A DNA stretch of 64,000 nucleotides from positions 1 to 64,000 of the forward strand of contig NZ_JHZC01000018.1 in assembly GCF_000621125.1 (NCBI RefSeq), in the 5' to 3' direction. The position numbers and the translations under genes are program-made. The DNA is from Maribacter antarcticus DSM 21422. Lineage in GTDB: Bacteria; Bacteroidota; Bacteroidia; Flavobacteriales; Flavobacteriaceae. The notes below the pieces were generated by a model. That model ran no database searches. It was not told the DNA's origin and saw nothing but the letters and a program-made list of their open reading frames with translations. Of the stretch, positions 20,112-28,322 are shown one piece after another (positions within the stretch are counted from its first letter, which is position 1; each line of letters starts with the position of its first letter).

Positions 20112-20828
20112 ATGAAAAAGAGCATCCAATTACTATGTATTATTTGCATATTTATTTGCAGCACGGCCTATGGACAAAAGCAATCACAATTAGAAGTACA
20201 AAAATTAGTTGATATTTTGAACCTTACGATGTCTGAACGCATTCAATTAAATATTGAAAAAAATAAAGCTATACTTCAGTGGGATAGCATAAATAAAAAT
20301 TTTGATTTACGTGACAAGGCTGCAATAGCAAAGGATAGTCTGTCCAAAGAGGAGATAGATACAAGACTATATACTGCTGGCAGGTATATAGGGAATATCT
20401 TCTGGCAATATGATTTTGATCCTGTTTCAAGTTTAAAAACAAGCTTTAAAGCAAACCAATCTGGAAAAATATTCTTCACCCTGGCATTCCCAGTAATGGA
20501 CACGATTTTGATAAGAACCAATCTAAATGAGTATACCAGTCACCATAGGGTTCTGGATTCTAGAATGCATAGCGTAATATGGTCAGGTGAGAACTATATA
20601 AGTATACTTCTTCAGCCAGAGAAGGTAACCAATACCATTCAATTTAAAGTACGGGGAATCACTATTAGCGGTAAATTTGAAAGAAGGGACCAGCACTTGA
20701 TTCATAAAAATTATACCAAAAACTTACGTGTCATTCTTAGACGGGAATTTCAAGTTTTCTTTGATGACATACTCTTGACTTTAAACAGTTCAGAAGATGC
20801 TATTGGCGTTTCATCCGTGGGTAATTAG
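20112..20828 (+). CDS. Exported protein, unknown
   Basis: This 238-residue product has a signal peptide ending in TAYGQ, then a helical segment rich in Lys and Ile (residues 25-90), then a beta-rich half (SGKIFFTLAFPVMDTILIRT). No family is recognised. It starts 27 bp after the preceding gene and is the last of the same-strand run that began at 14326. A 246-bp gap with the second ECF-like promoter follows. Confidence 0.55.
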   Translation: MKKSIQLLCIICIFICSTAYGQKQSQLEVQKLVDILNLTMSERIQLNIEKNKAILQWDSINKNFDLRDKAAIAKDSLSKEEIDTRLYTAGRYIGNIFWQYDFDPVSSLKTSFKANQSGKIFFTLAFPVMDTILIRTNLNEYTSHHRVLDSRMHSVIWSGENYISILLQPEKVTNTIQFKVRGITISGKFERRDQHLIHKNYTKNLRVILRREFQVFFDDILLTLNSSEDAIGVSSVGN

Positions 20829-21013
20829 TAAATATTGGCGTGTAAAGTATTGCCCTAACGCTAAAATAAATCTACGAAGCTATATTAGCTACGAATAATT
20901 GTCAATTCAAAGCAATCAATTAACACCTTCCAATAATTGTCCTTGCAATTGCTCGCAAAATAATTTATGAACCATTACAAAATAGGATTTAGTTGATTAT
21001 TAATTCCTGAATT

Positions 21014-21044
21014 ATGTTAACCTTTTATGTTTTAAAACATCAAT
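21014..21044 (+). promoter_or_regulatory. Putative ECF-sigma promoter, copy 2
   Basis: ATGTTAACCTTTT at 21014 is followed, 15 nt after AACC, by CATCAAT at 21038. The start codon at 21075 lies 30 nt further. Of the five plus-strand copies this has the least conserved -10 half, but its -35 half is exact. Confidence 0.7.
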
Positions 21045-21074
21045 TGAAAACGATAAATAATTAAAACAAAAATT

Positions 21075-21641
21075 ATGAAACTCTACAACAAAACAAACAC
21101 AATTGCAAAGAAACTATTCACATTAATGGCTTTGGCATTATTCACATTTAATTTTGGCCAGGCCGCAGAGAAAATTGTACATCTAAACACACCAGAACCA
21201 AATAAAGAAATAGACTATGGAAACGCTGAATTAGATCGCTTAGTCTCAAAAATTAATGATGGGTATATTTTTAACGCTCATATTAGCTCTACCACTGTAA
21301 AGAAAGATAGAAGTATAGAAAAAGCGTTTACCACATTTGGCTCGGGGCCCTTAAATATGATAAAAAATGGAAGCGTTAGTATTAAGAACGTAAAAACAGC
21401 TTTTAACGACCGAAATAATTTTCAAAGTAAAAAGACAGTAGAAAGTATAACTCTTTCCTCGGCTGGGAAAAGTATTAAAATAAGAATGCAATTTCATACG
21501 TGGGCTCAATCCGTAGTGGAGCTATCCAATGCCAAAATAACAAAGGAACGATTCGGATATTTTCTTACAGGTTCGCAATCCAATGGAACAAAAACGGTGT
21601 ATTATACTATCGTCATTTCACACAGAGGCAAGCTTATTTAA
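21075..21641 (+). CDS. Exported protein, unknown
   Basis: The product has 188 residues. A basic N-terminus and hydrophobic core (residues 12-32) precede a likely cleavage after FGQA. The mature protein contains SSTTVKKDRSIEKAFTTFGSG and repeated short beta-like segments, and I know no family for it. It stands alone directly behind ECF-like promoter copy 2, with a 400-bp gap before the next gene, so it is probably a monocistronic member of the same regulon. Confidence 0.55.
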   Translation: MKLYNKTNTIAKKLFTLMALALFTFNFGQAAEKIVHLNTPEPNKEIDYGNAELDRLVSKINDGYIFNAHISSTTVKKDRSIEKAFTTFGSGPLNMIKNGSVSIKNVKTAFNDRNNFQSKKTVESITLSSAGKSIKIRMQFHTWAQSVVELSNAKITKERFGYFLTGSQSNGTKTVYYTIVISHRGKLI

Positions 21642-22048
21642 AAACGTAAGAAGCATTTAACGAAATTTTATTTGTGTGCCTTCTTACTGAATTAAATCGA
21701 TGTAAGCAAACGAGATATTTCCCAGTATTTATAGAATAAAAGGGGGGATCCTCCCCACTACTTGGGACAAGAAAGAAAAAATACGCTACAAGCATCGGGA
21801 GAAATTAAACTATAAGTGGTTAAGCAATAAGGCATTTTTTTAAGATTTTACACGTATTCATAGTTCTATTTGAGCATACCGAAAGCTGCTTTGATGCAAT
21901 GACACATACTTTATAGTCTTTGACACATAATTTACTTGGAGGACGTAGGTAACAATTTACTTTTATAATAGACAGCACTATATAAATTTTAACTGATCTA
22001 AGGAACATTGAAATACGATATAATAACTGAACCCTTAAACTATTAATT
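21642..22048. other. Intergenic region without recognised gene
   Basis: These 407 bases contain a loose inverted repeat (GTAAGAAG / CTTCTTAC, 21646-21690) that might end the upstream transcript. Otherwise the DNA is AT-rich and no ECF-like element precedes 22049. A 95-codon minus-strand frame across the region starts inside the next gene and has no credible product. Confidence 0.4.
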
Positions 22049-22642
22049 ATGAGAATAAAAATAATACAATCTCTTTTTACAGTTATGATTTTATCTTCCT
22101 GTATCAAAGATTTTTATGGACACCCGAATGATAAAGACAGGATTTTAACTGAAAGCAACTATGTGTATACAGATGATTTAAAGAGCGCGCATCTGCAAAC
22201 TATCGTGACACAATTAAACATTGAGCTTAAGCAGACCGACCCTGATAAGGAAAAAGAAAAGTTTGACTTATTGAATGATGAATTAGAGGAAACACAAAGT
22301 ACATTAAGCGATCTAGCCGAATTTCGGAAATCGGTATTTAAAAGAAGACCACCGCTCCCTCCATGCCCCAATCCTCAAAGCTGCATAAAATGGCTAGGCG
22401 TACAATACCTAACCCAACGTGCAGGTTTAGCTAAACTTCAAATGATTATTTACGACGAAAATCAAAATATAATAGCACAAACCGAGGGTAATCTTGAGCA
22501 ATTAACAGGTTTGGAAGTACCCTTGGATTATGTAGTTCTTATTTTTAAGAACCCGGAATACAGAGGTGCTATTCAAATAAAGGTTATTGAAACTATGGGT
22601 AAGGTTGAAACAGCTTTCTCAGTAGCTTCAGAAATAAAGTAA
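22049..22642 (+). CDS. Uncharacterised lipoprotein
   Basis: This 197-residue product starts MRIKIIQSLFTVMILSSC, a lipoprotein signal with Cys18. A helical charged segment (50-95) precedes a proline/cysteine patch RRPPLPPCPNPQSCIKWLGV, and the C-terminal half looks beta-rich. No family is recognised. It has no ECF-like element and ends just before a strong bidirectional terminator, so it is separated from the CHAT gene downstream. Confidence 0.55.
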   Translation: MRIKIIQSLFTVMILSSCIKDFYGHPNDKDRILTESNYVYTDDLKSAHLQTIVTQLNIELKQTDPDKEKEKFDLLNDELEETQSTLSDLAEFRKSVFKRRPPLPPCPNPQSCIKWLGVQYLTQRAGLAKLQMIIYDENQNIIAQTEGNLEQLTGLEVPLDYVVLIFKNPEYRGAIQIKVIETMGKVETAFSVASEIK

Positions 22643-22655
22643 CTTATTTTTTTAT

Positions 22656-22694
22656 ATCATAAGAAAACCTCCCACTCGGAGGTTTTCTTATGAT
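22656..22694. terminator. Strong stem-loop terminator
   Basis: A perfect 17-bp inverted repeat (22656-22672 with 22678-22694) closes a 5-nt loop, with T-rich flanks. It lies 14 bp after the stop of the lipoprotein gene and insulates the CHAT gene at 22826. Confidence 0.85.
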
Positions 22695-22825
22695 ACTTTG
22701 CTTTCTTTAGATTCAATAAAACATCATTAATAAATTTATTGCAAAAATTTGATTTTCAAGCAGTTAAAATTAATTCATCTGCCTTTAATTGGGCAAGTGT
22801 AATTTTAAACTTATACTTTTAGGGT

Positions 22826-25627
22826 ATGGTATTACATAAAGTTATTTTCTGCATAGGTATGCTCTTAGTTAGCTTTACCTACGCACAAGATTATAAAGAG
22901 GTAATACGACACTTAGAGAACAAAGCGGACACCCATTTCTATACCGATCAAGATTCCACTTATTACTACTATAATAGAATTTATGCCCTTTCTACGGCAC
23001 AGGGAGACTTCATAACCGCTATTGACAATCTAAACTACCTGTGTGAATCCGCGGGCTATCATTATGATATGAATACCTTAAATGAAACAATAGAAACCAT
23101 AGACAGACTCATTAAAGAGCATAAGGGTGTACTCGATACTCTTCCAGACAAGGGTGATTTTCAAAAAAACTACCTTTATTACAACACAGGTAATTATCAC
23201 AATAAGCTAGAAAATTATACTCTTGCACAGGAATCTTTTCAAAAAATAGAAAAGAACATTACACAAAAGACAGATTTTTCAGAAAACCCAGATGATGTTG
23301 GTTTTCTATCTACGGCCTACAGTTATATCGCTAAAATGAATTCCGTACAACACCGATTTAAGACTTCGGACGACTACTATCAGAAAAACATACGCTTGTT
23401 GGAAAAGTATATACCAGAGGATAAAGATAACCTTTACAAGGTTTTTAATCTATACGCTAATTCCCTATACCGGCAGAAAAAATACCAAGAGGCGAAAGAG
23501 CTTTGGCGACGCAGTTTTTTACATAATGTCGCCAACTATACTCCAGATAATAAAAACAGTATAGTCTCTACAGGTCTTCTTTTGTCAAAAGTATATGGTG
23601 AACTTAACCAATTGGATAGCGCAAACTATTTTATTGCAAAAACACATTCGTACCAAATTCCAAAACATTTCGTGCATAGATATCTTACGACCTCTGGTGA
23701 CATTAAAGGGATGGAAGAGAAATTTGATGATGCGCAGTATTTATTTTTAGAGGCTTTAGGTCTTGCCGACCAAGTCAATAAACCACTTATAAGTTTGAAG
23801 CTTGGAAATTTGTTGGCCAAACAAAAAAAAAATGACAGCGCGTTATCCTATTACCAAGATGGTCTAAAAAATATATCCAAGGTGTTTACTTCAAATAATC
23901 TTGAGGACAATCCCGTGCCAAAGTATGTTATTAAAAAACAAGAGTTTATTAGAATACTTAAACAAAAATCCTTGGCCTTGAACGCTAAGCCAACCCTTGA
24001 AAATTATCATAGAAATCTAAATGTTATTGAAACGGCTATCACTACAATAGATCTGTTGAAACCGTCTTTTAAAAACGATAAGGATAAAGTTTTTCTAATC
24101 GATAATGCCTATCCAATCTTTGAATCAGGTTTGGAAACAACGTATAACTTATATCGATCATCTGAGAACGAGCACTATATAAATGAAGCGTTCCGTTATG
24201 CAGAAAAGAGCAAATCCGTATTATTATTAGAAGCTCTATTGTCCTCACAGGCAACAAAATTCGCAAATATTCCCAAGGATATACTAGAACGAGAAAATGA
24301 GCTAAAATCAGCGATAACCCGTACCGAAAGAAAATTGACATCCTCCGATACTCCAGATGTATTTCTGAAAGACGAGCTTTTTGACTTAAGACAGGAACAT
24401 CGCAATCTGATGGTGGATATTGAAACCAACTATCCCGCTTATTTTAATCTTAAATATGGCAGTCATGTTTTATCCCTGCCTGAAATACAAGAAAAACTAA
24501 CCGACAATGAACTATTGATTTCTTATTTCTATGGGAATGAAAATAGCTATACTCTTGCAGCAAGCAGACATCAGCAGTATTTTGAAAAAATCCCGATTTC
24601 AACAGAATTGGAAGCTAAAATCAAAAGCCTTCACCGTATGCTTTCCGATTCAAAATCAAATCAGGATTCCCTTTCCAGTGTAAGTCATTCCCTATACCTA
24701 GAACTATTGGCGCCTGTGCTAGATGTGTTTCCGCAGGAAAAAGTGATTATTGTTCCTGACGGACTTCTAAATTATATTCCTTTTGGGAGTTTGGTCACCA
24801 ATCTAAATAAGAACCGCTACTTTGTTGAAGACAGAGCAATCAGTTATGTCAACTCGGCAACACTTTGGTCGCGATTGAACAGTACCGAACAATTGGAAAC
24901 TAAACTTCTAGCCTTTGCACCAAGTTTTAGTCCAAACGCCCAGTCAGATGACAAGAGGGCTGTAACCTTGGGTAAATTACCGCATAACAGAGAAGAAGTA
25001 GCGCAAATTTTAGCTTCTTTTAAGGGTGATTCCTTTATTGGTAATGAAGCCACACTACAAAATTTCAAAGCATCAATTTCGGATTATTCGGTACTCCATT
25101 TAGCTACGCATGCAGTTTTCGATGATGAAAATCCAGAGAACTCCTATTTGGCATTTACACCTAAATCCAATTTGGAAAATCAACTTTTTGTAAAGGACCT
25201 GTACAATCTTACGCTAAATGCAAGCTTAGTAGCCTTAAGCGCTTGCGAAAGTGGTATTGGAGAATTAAAAAGAGGTGAGGGTTTTTTAAGTTTGGCCCGA
25301 GGATTCTTTTATAGCGGAGCGTCTAGCATTGCAAGTACGCTTTGGAAAGTGAATGATAATTCTTCATCTGTGATTATGGGACGTTTTTATAAGAACCTCG
25401 CCGACGGCAAAACAAAAGATGAGGCGCTTAGAGAAGCAAAACGTTGGTTTTTAGAAAAAAATAGAGAGAACGGTCTTTCTCATCCCTACTATTGGTCTGG
25501 ATATCTTATTCAAGGAAATACGAAAGCACTGGTTACATCTAAAAATTGGCAGTGGTATATTTTTGCAAGCATTATAGTACTTTTTATTTTTCTTGGCAGA
25601 AAACGCCTACTCCAGCTTGTCAAGTAA
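22826..25627 (+). CDS. Exported, membrane-anchored TPR-CHAT protein
   Basis: The 933-residue protein has a signal peptide (MVLHKVIFCIGMLLVSFTYAQ), tetratricopeptide-like helices to about residue 480, and a C-terminal CHAT domain of the caspase superfamily (about 610-890). The catalytic pair is visible as His762 in LHLATHAVF and Cys807 in LSACESGIG. A final hydrophobic helix near 908-925 is followed by RKRLL. Signal peptide plus C-terminal anchor place TPRs and protease on the periplasmic side. CHAT proteases in other systems cut specific partners, and no substrate is known here. The gene overlaps tail-to-tail by 21 bp with the anti-sigma-like gene and faces the sigma/anti-sigma pair. Confidence 0.9.
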   Translation: MVLHKVIFCIGMLLVSFTYAQDYKEVIRHLENKADTHFYTDQDSTYYYYNRIYALSTAQGDFITAIDNLNYLCESAGYHYDMNTLNETIETIDRLIKEHKGVLDTLPDKGDFQKNYLYYNTGNYHNKLENYTLAQESFQKIEKNITQKTDFSENPDDVGFLSTAYSYIAKMNSVQHRFKTSDDYYQKNIRLLEKYIPEDKDNLYKVFNLYANSLYRQKKYQEAKELWRRSFLHNVANYTPDNKNSIVSTGLLLSKVYGELNQLDSANYFIAKTHSYQIPKHFVHRYLTTSGDIKGMEEKFDDAQYLFLEALGLADQVNKPLISLKLGNLLAKQKKNDSALSYYQDGLKNISKVFTSNNLEDNPVPKYVIKKQEFIRILKQKSLALNAKPTLENYHRNLNVIETAITTIDLLKPSFKNDKDKVFLIDNAYPIFESGLETTYNLYRSSENEHYINEAFRYAEKSKSVLLLEALLSSQATKFANIPKDILERENELKSAITRTERKLTSSDTPDVFLKDELFDLRQEHRNLMVDIETNYPAYFNLKYGSHVLSLPEIQEKLTDNELLISYFYGNENSYTLAASRHQQYFEKIPISTELEAKIKSLHRMLSDSKSNQDSLSSVSHSLYLELLAPVLDVFPQEKVIIVPDGLLNYIPFGSLVTNLNKNRYFVEDRAISYVNSATLWSRLNSTEQLETKLLAFAPSFSPNAQSDDKRAVTLGKLPHNREEVAQILASFKGDSFIGNEATLQNFKASISDYSVLHLATHAVFDDENPENSYLAFTPKSNLENQLFVKDLYNLTLNASLVALSACESGIGELKRGEGFLSLARGFFYSGASSIASTLWKVNDNSSSVIMGRFYKNLADGKTKDEALREAKRWFLEKNRENGLSHPYYWSGYLIQGNTKALVTSKNWQWYIFASIIVLFIFLGRKRLLQLVK

Positions 25628-26338
25628 GTTGGTAGCCGCATTCATCTTATAAGTTCCTTCCTTTAAAAGGATGTTGAGCAATGTTATCGATTTTTCATTT
25701 TGCTCTAATTTTAAGTAAGCGAGCGCCTGGTACCACAAAGCTTCAGCACGATAATCACTATTTATCAAACCAATTTTTTCAAATGTATCAATGGCTTCTT
25801 GAGTGTCGCCATTAGCTAAATAGGATTGCCCTAGATAAAAATCGACATAATCGAGACCTGTTTCAGTTTTCAATTTTTTCAAATAATCGATTGCTATTTG
25901 ATACTCACCACTTTCATAAGCTTCAAAAGCCTTACGTTCTATAGAAGTATCATTGCTTTCTCCTCGGGTAATCGTATATACGGTGTTCGGATATTGCTCG
26001 TAATTTGCGTCATACAACGTATCCGTGGTAGCTAAAAAACCGAAATTAAAGAGGAACCAACTGGCGCTAAGCAGAATTACAATACTTGCCGCAATGCGCA
26101 AGGGTATCCAAAAAGTATTTTTTGTTTTGGAACTTACCGAACGCCCTTCTTCAAAGCCTTGCAGTTTTCTCTTTAATATTTCGCGCTCACTACCTTTAAC
26201 AGCCGCCTTAACATTCTTTTCCAATTCAAATTGAATCTTAAAATCAGAATCTACTTTTAAAAAATTTTCAAAGAGAACCTGCTCTTCAAGTGACAGCGAA
26301 CCTGCAAAGTATTTATCTATTAAGTTTTCTTTTTCCAT
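25607..26338 (-). CDS. Membrane TPR protein, probable anti-sigma factor
   Basis: Starting at the ATG at 26338, the product has 243 residues. A cytoplasmic part (1-76) begins ENLIDKYFAGSLSLEEQVLFENFL, the sort of helical start found in Bacteroidota anti-sigma factors without zinc ligands. One membrane helix follows at 77-101. The periplasmic region (135-243) contains TPR units such as RKAFEAYESGEYQIAIDYLKK and FYLGQSYLANGDTQEAIDTF. The start overlaps the sigma-factor stop as TGATG, implying translational coupling and a fixed ratio. I infer that it sequesters the ECF sigma factor through its N-terminus and senses periplasmic partners through its TPRs. The sequence alone does not prove the anti-sigma role. 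Confidence 0.75.
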   Translation of the reverse strand: MEKENLIDKYFAGSLSLEEQVLFENFLKVDSDFKIQFELEKNVKAAVKGSEREILKRKLQGFEEGRSVSSKTKNTFWIPLRIAASIVILLSASWFLFNFGFLATTDTLYDANYEQYPNTVYTITRGESNDTSIERKAFEAYESGEYQIAIDYLKKLKTETGLDYVDFYLGQSYLANGDTQEAIDTFEKIGLINSDYRAEALWYQALAYLKLEQNEKSITLLNILLKEGTYKMNAATNLLDKLE

Positions 26339-26910
26339 CACGTACTGGGGTCATTTTTAATGGCTTCCTTTAATGTTTTAAGACATCTCGATTTTTGACT
26401 TTTCACCACATTTTCACTATTATAACCACCTGCCACCATTATCTGATTAATATTGTATTGTTTGTAATAGAACAAAGTTAATATACGCTTACATTTATCA
26501 CCCAGTCTTTCAAAATACTGTTTTAATAATTTTTGCTCTGGGGATAGTACTTCGTAAACAATATCAAAATCTTCTATTTCAATATCTACATCAACTACAC
26601 TACTCAATATAAATTCATTATTGATTTTCTTGTTGTTCTTTCGCAATCGCTCCATAATCTTGTATTTGCCAATACTGATGAGATAAGTACTCAAGGAGCT
26701 TTTTAGTTCAGTACACTTTCCGTTTTCAATATTCTCATAAAGTGCTACATAAGTATCTTGATATACATCCAATATTTCATCATCACCAAGATCATAGCGC
26801 TTAGCGAAATTTAAGAATAAATCCCTGTTATCCTCATATACTTTTTTAAAGGCAATCTCGGAACCTTCTTTCAATGCCTCAAAAAGTGATTGGTCTGTTT
26901 GCCTTTCCAT
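26338..26910 (-). CDS. ECF-type RNA polymerase sigma factor
   Basis: This 190-residue protein has a sigma-2 region (about 10-90: ALKEGSEIAFKKVYEDNRDL, DVYQDTYVALYENI) and a sigma-4 region (about 120-180: LKQYFERLGDKCKRILTLFY, then a helix-turn-helix ending VKSQKSRCLKTLKE). This is the two-domain layout of extracytoplasmic-function sigma factors. It is co-transcribed with the overlapping membrane TPR gene. The five ATGTTAACC...CAT elements in front of nearby exported-protein genes are its likely targets. A near-match with the same spacing sits over its own start codon. A TAA immediately precedes the ATG in frame, so the start cannot lie further upstream. Confidence 0.92.
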   Translation of the reverse strand: MERQTDQSLFEALKEGSEIAFKKVYEDNRDLFLNFAKRYDLGDDEILDVYQDTYVALYENIENGKCTELKSSLSTYLISIGKYKIMERLRKNNKKINNEFILSSVVDVDIEIEDFDIVYEVLSPEQKLLKQYFERLGDKCKRILTLFYYKQYNINQIMVAGGYNSENVVKSQKSRCLKTLKEAIKNDPST

Positions 26911-26940
26911 TTAATGTAGTTGGTACCTAAAAGTTAACAT
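26910..26940 (-). promoter_or_regulatory. ECF-like element over the sigma-factor start
   Basis: On the minus strand ATGTTAACTTTTAG begins at 26940 and CATTAAA runs 26916-26910, 15 nt after AACT, exactly the spacing of the five plus-strand copies with one change in the -35 core. The last base of the -10 half is the A of the sigma-gene ATG. A transcript from here would start inside the gene, so this may be an autoregulatory block or chance. Confidence 0.4.
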
Positions 26941-26963
26941 CTAAAGGTAAAACATTATTAGCC

Positions 26964-26994
26964 ATGTTAACCTTTTCAAAATAAGTTCATTAAA
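26964..26994 (+). promoter_or_regulatory. Putative ECF-sigma promoter, copy 3
   Basis: ATGTTAACCTTTT at 26964 is followed, 15 nt after AACC, by CATTAAA at 26988. The start codon at 27021 lies 26 nt beyond. It drives the three-gene run 27021-28901 away from the divergent sigma factor. Confidence 0.8.
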
Positions 26995-27020
26995 AAGTGT
27001 AACTAAAACATATAAATCTG

Positions 27021-27617
27021 ATGAAAATCATTATCACTTCGCTACTATGTATACTGGCATGTAGCATGAATGCCCAATTAGTCGTAGACGATTTTACGAC
27101 AGGCCCGGTAGACAAATTAACCTACGTAGGTATGACGGGGGATAGAACCCTTTTGTCTGGCAGTGCCATTGTTGGCAAGTACCGTCAAATTTATTCCAAA
27201 GTAAACCAAAACCTCTACAAGCAAAATATGCAATTAAGCATTAAGAAAGGGCTGCTTGTGCTGAGCTATGCCTATGACATTAGAGGTACTACTTATGTAA
27301 ACTACGGTGTGGGTAAAAAGGGAAACGCTCCTTTGAATCTTGATCTAAGTAAGTACAAATCTTTGAAGGTAGAATTTGAGGCCAAGAGCACAATCAATGG
27401 AATAAACCTAAATCTTTTCACTGGCACAACGTATGCTGCGTATGGTAAGCATGTGCCCGCACGGGAAGGAACCTTCGTGTTCACCATTCCCTTTTCTGAA
27501 ATAAAACCTACCGGAGATAAATTCACCTATTCCGATATCGACTATATCAGATTACAATTCGATTCTAGAAGCAAGACCGGCTGTAATATGGCCATCAATA
27601 AAATCTGGTTCGAATAA
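27021..27617 (+). CDS. Exported protein, AQLVVDDF family (paralogue 1)
   Basis: The product has 198 residues and a signal peptide ending SMNA, then QLVVDDFTTGPV. The mature part has a jelly-roll look (LNLDLSKYKSLKVEFEAKST, FTYSDIDYIRLQFDSRS) and ends with a conserved NKIWFE. A galactose-binding or CBM-like fold is plausible, but no catalytic residues are evident. The next gene encodes a paralogue with the same start (AQLVVDDF), middle (LNLDLSKYK) and end (NKIWF). It is the first gene behind ECF-like promoter copy 3. Confidence 0.65.
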   Translation: MKIIITSLLCILACSMNAQLVVDDFTTGPVDKLTYVGMTGDRTLLSGSAIVGKYRQIYSKVNQNLYKQNMQLSIKKGLLVLSYAYDIRGTTYVNYGVGKKGNAPLNLDLSKYKSLKVEFEAKSTINGINLNLFTGTTYAAYGKHVPAREGTFVFTIPFSEIKPTGDKFTYSDIDYIRLQFDSRSKTGCNMAINKIWFE

Positions 27618-27647
27618 ATAAATTATAAATTTTTAAATATAGAAAAC

Positions 27648-28295
27648 ATGAAAACAATTTTAACAACACTCCTAGTTTTTGCAACCTTGGCCTTAAATGC
27701 CCAATTGGTAGTAGACGATTTCTCAACAGCAGCAATGCGACAGGTCAATGTTAAAACCCCAGGTGAAAAAGAATTTAAACAAACGGGAAACAGGGTACTT
27801 AACAAAAAACGTACGGTAGTAATTAAAATAAAGGATAATCCAGAGAACCAACTATTCCTTGCACAAATAGCAAAAGGAAAACTGGTGTCTAGTATAGGGT
27901 GCGGTATTACAGGGGTAGTAGAACTGCGTTATGGATACGATTCCACTGAAAAAATGAATCTTGACCTTAGTAAATACAAGAACCTTAATATCCAATATGA
28001 TGTAAAAAGTAACTTTGGCCGGGTGTATGTTAGTTTATTCTCAAATGGGCCTAACAGAGGTTTGTGGAGGGGAAGAAATAGAACTACAGAACTATTTCAA
28101 GGTAGCGTTGCACCAAACGGCAGCAGTAGGCCTTTTGTTCTAAAAATACCATTAAACGAATTTATCAAAATTCAGGACAACTCAGAGGTTGATAATAAAT
28201 TTACCATCAAAGATGTAGATTATATGAAAGTTCAATTTCTATCACAAGGCAAGCAAGGATTAAACTTTATCGTCAACAAGATCTGGTTCGACTAA
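27648..28295 (+). CDS. Exported protein, AQLVVDDF family (paralogue 2)
   Basis: The product has 215 residues and a signal peptide ending ALNA. It shares QLVVDDF, LGL-free segments such as MNLDLSKYKNLNIQYDVKS, the DVDYMKVQFLS motif near the end and the terminal NKIWFD with its upstream neighbour. A basic segment (KEFKQTGNRVLNKKRTVVIK) distinguishes it. The pair most likely arose by tandem duplication followed by strong divergence. The predicted fold is a beta-sandwich, possibly ligand-binding, and the function is unknown. It lies 30 bp after paralogue 1 in the same operon. Confidence 0.65.
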   Translation: MKTILTTLLVFATLALNAQLVVDDFSTAAMRQVNVKTPGEKEFKQTGNRVLNKKRTVVIKIKDNPENQLFLAQIAKGKLVSSIGCGITGVVELRYGYDSTEKMNLDLSKYKNLNIQYDVKSNFGRVYVSLFSNGPNRGLWRGRNRTTELFQGSVAPNGSSRPFVLKIPLNEFIKIQDNSEVDNKFTIKDVDYMKVQFLSQGKQGLNFIVNKIWFD

Positions 28296-28322
28296 ATTCT
28301 TTACTAATTTAAAACAGAAAAC

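Noticed and set aside
21720..21870. A possible LuxR-type remnant in the intergenic DNA before 22049
   Set aside because: The similarity rested on a few residues in one frame with several stops and could not be extended.
21820..22107. 95-codon minus-strand frame
   Set aside because: It begins inside the lipoprotein gene at 22049, has an improbable Cys/Ile-rich product and covers the intergenic region only by chance.
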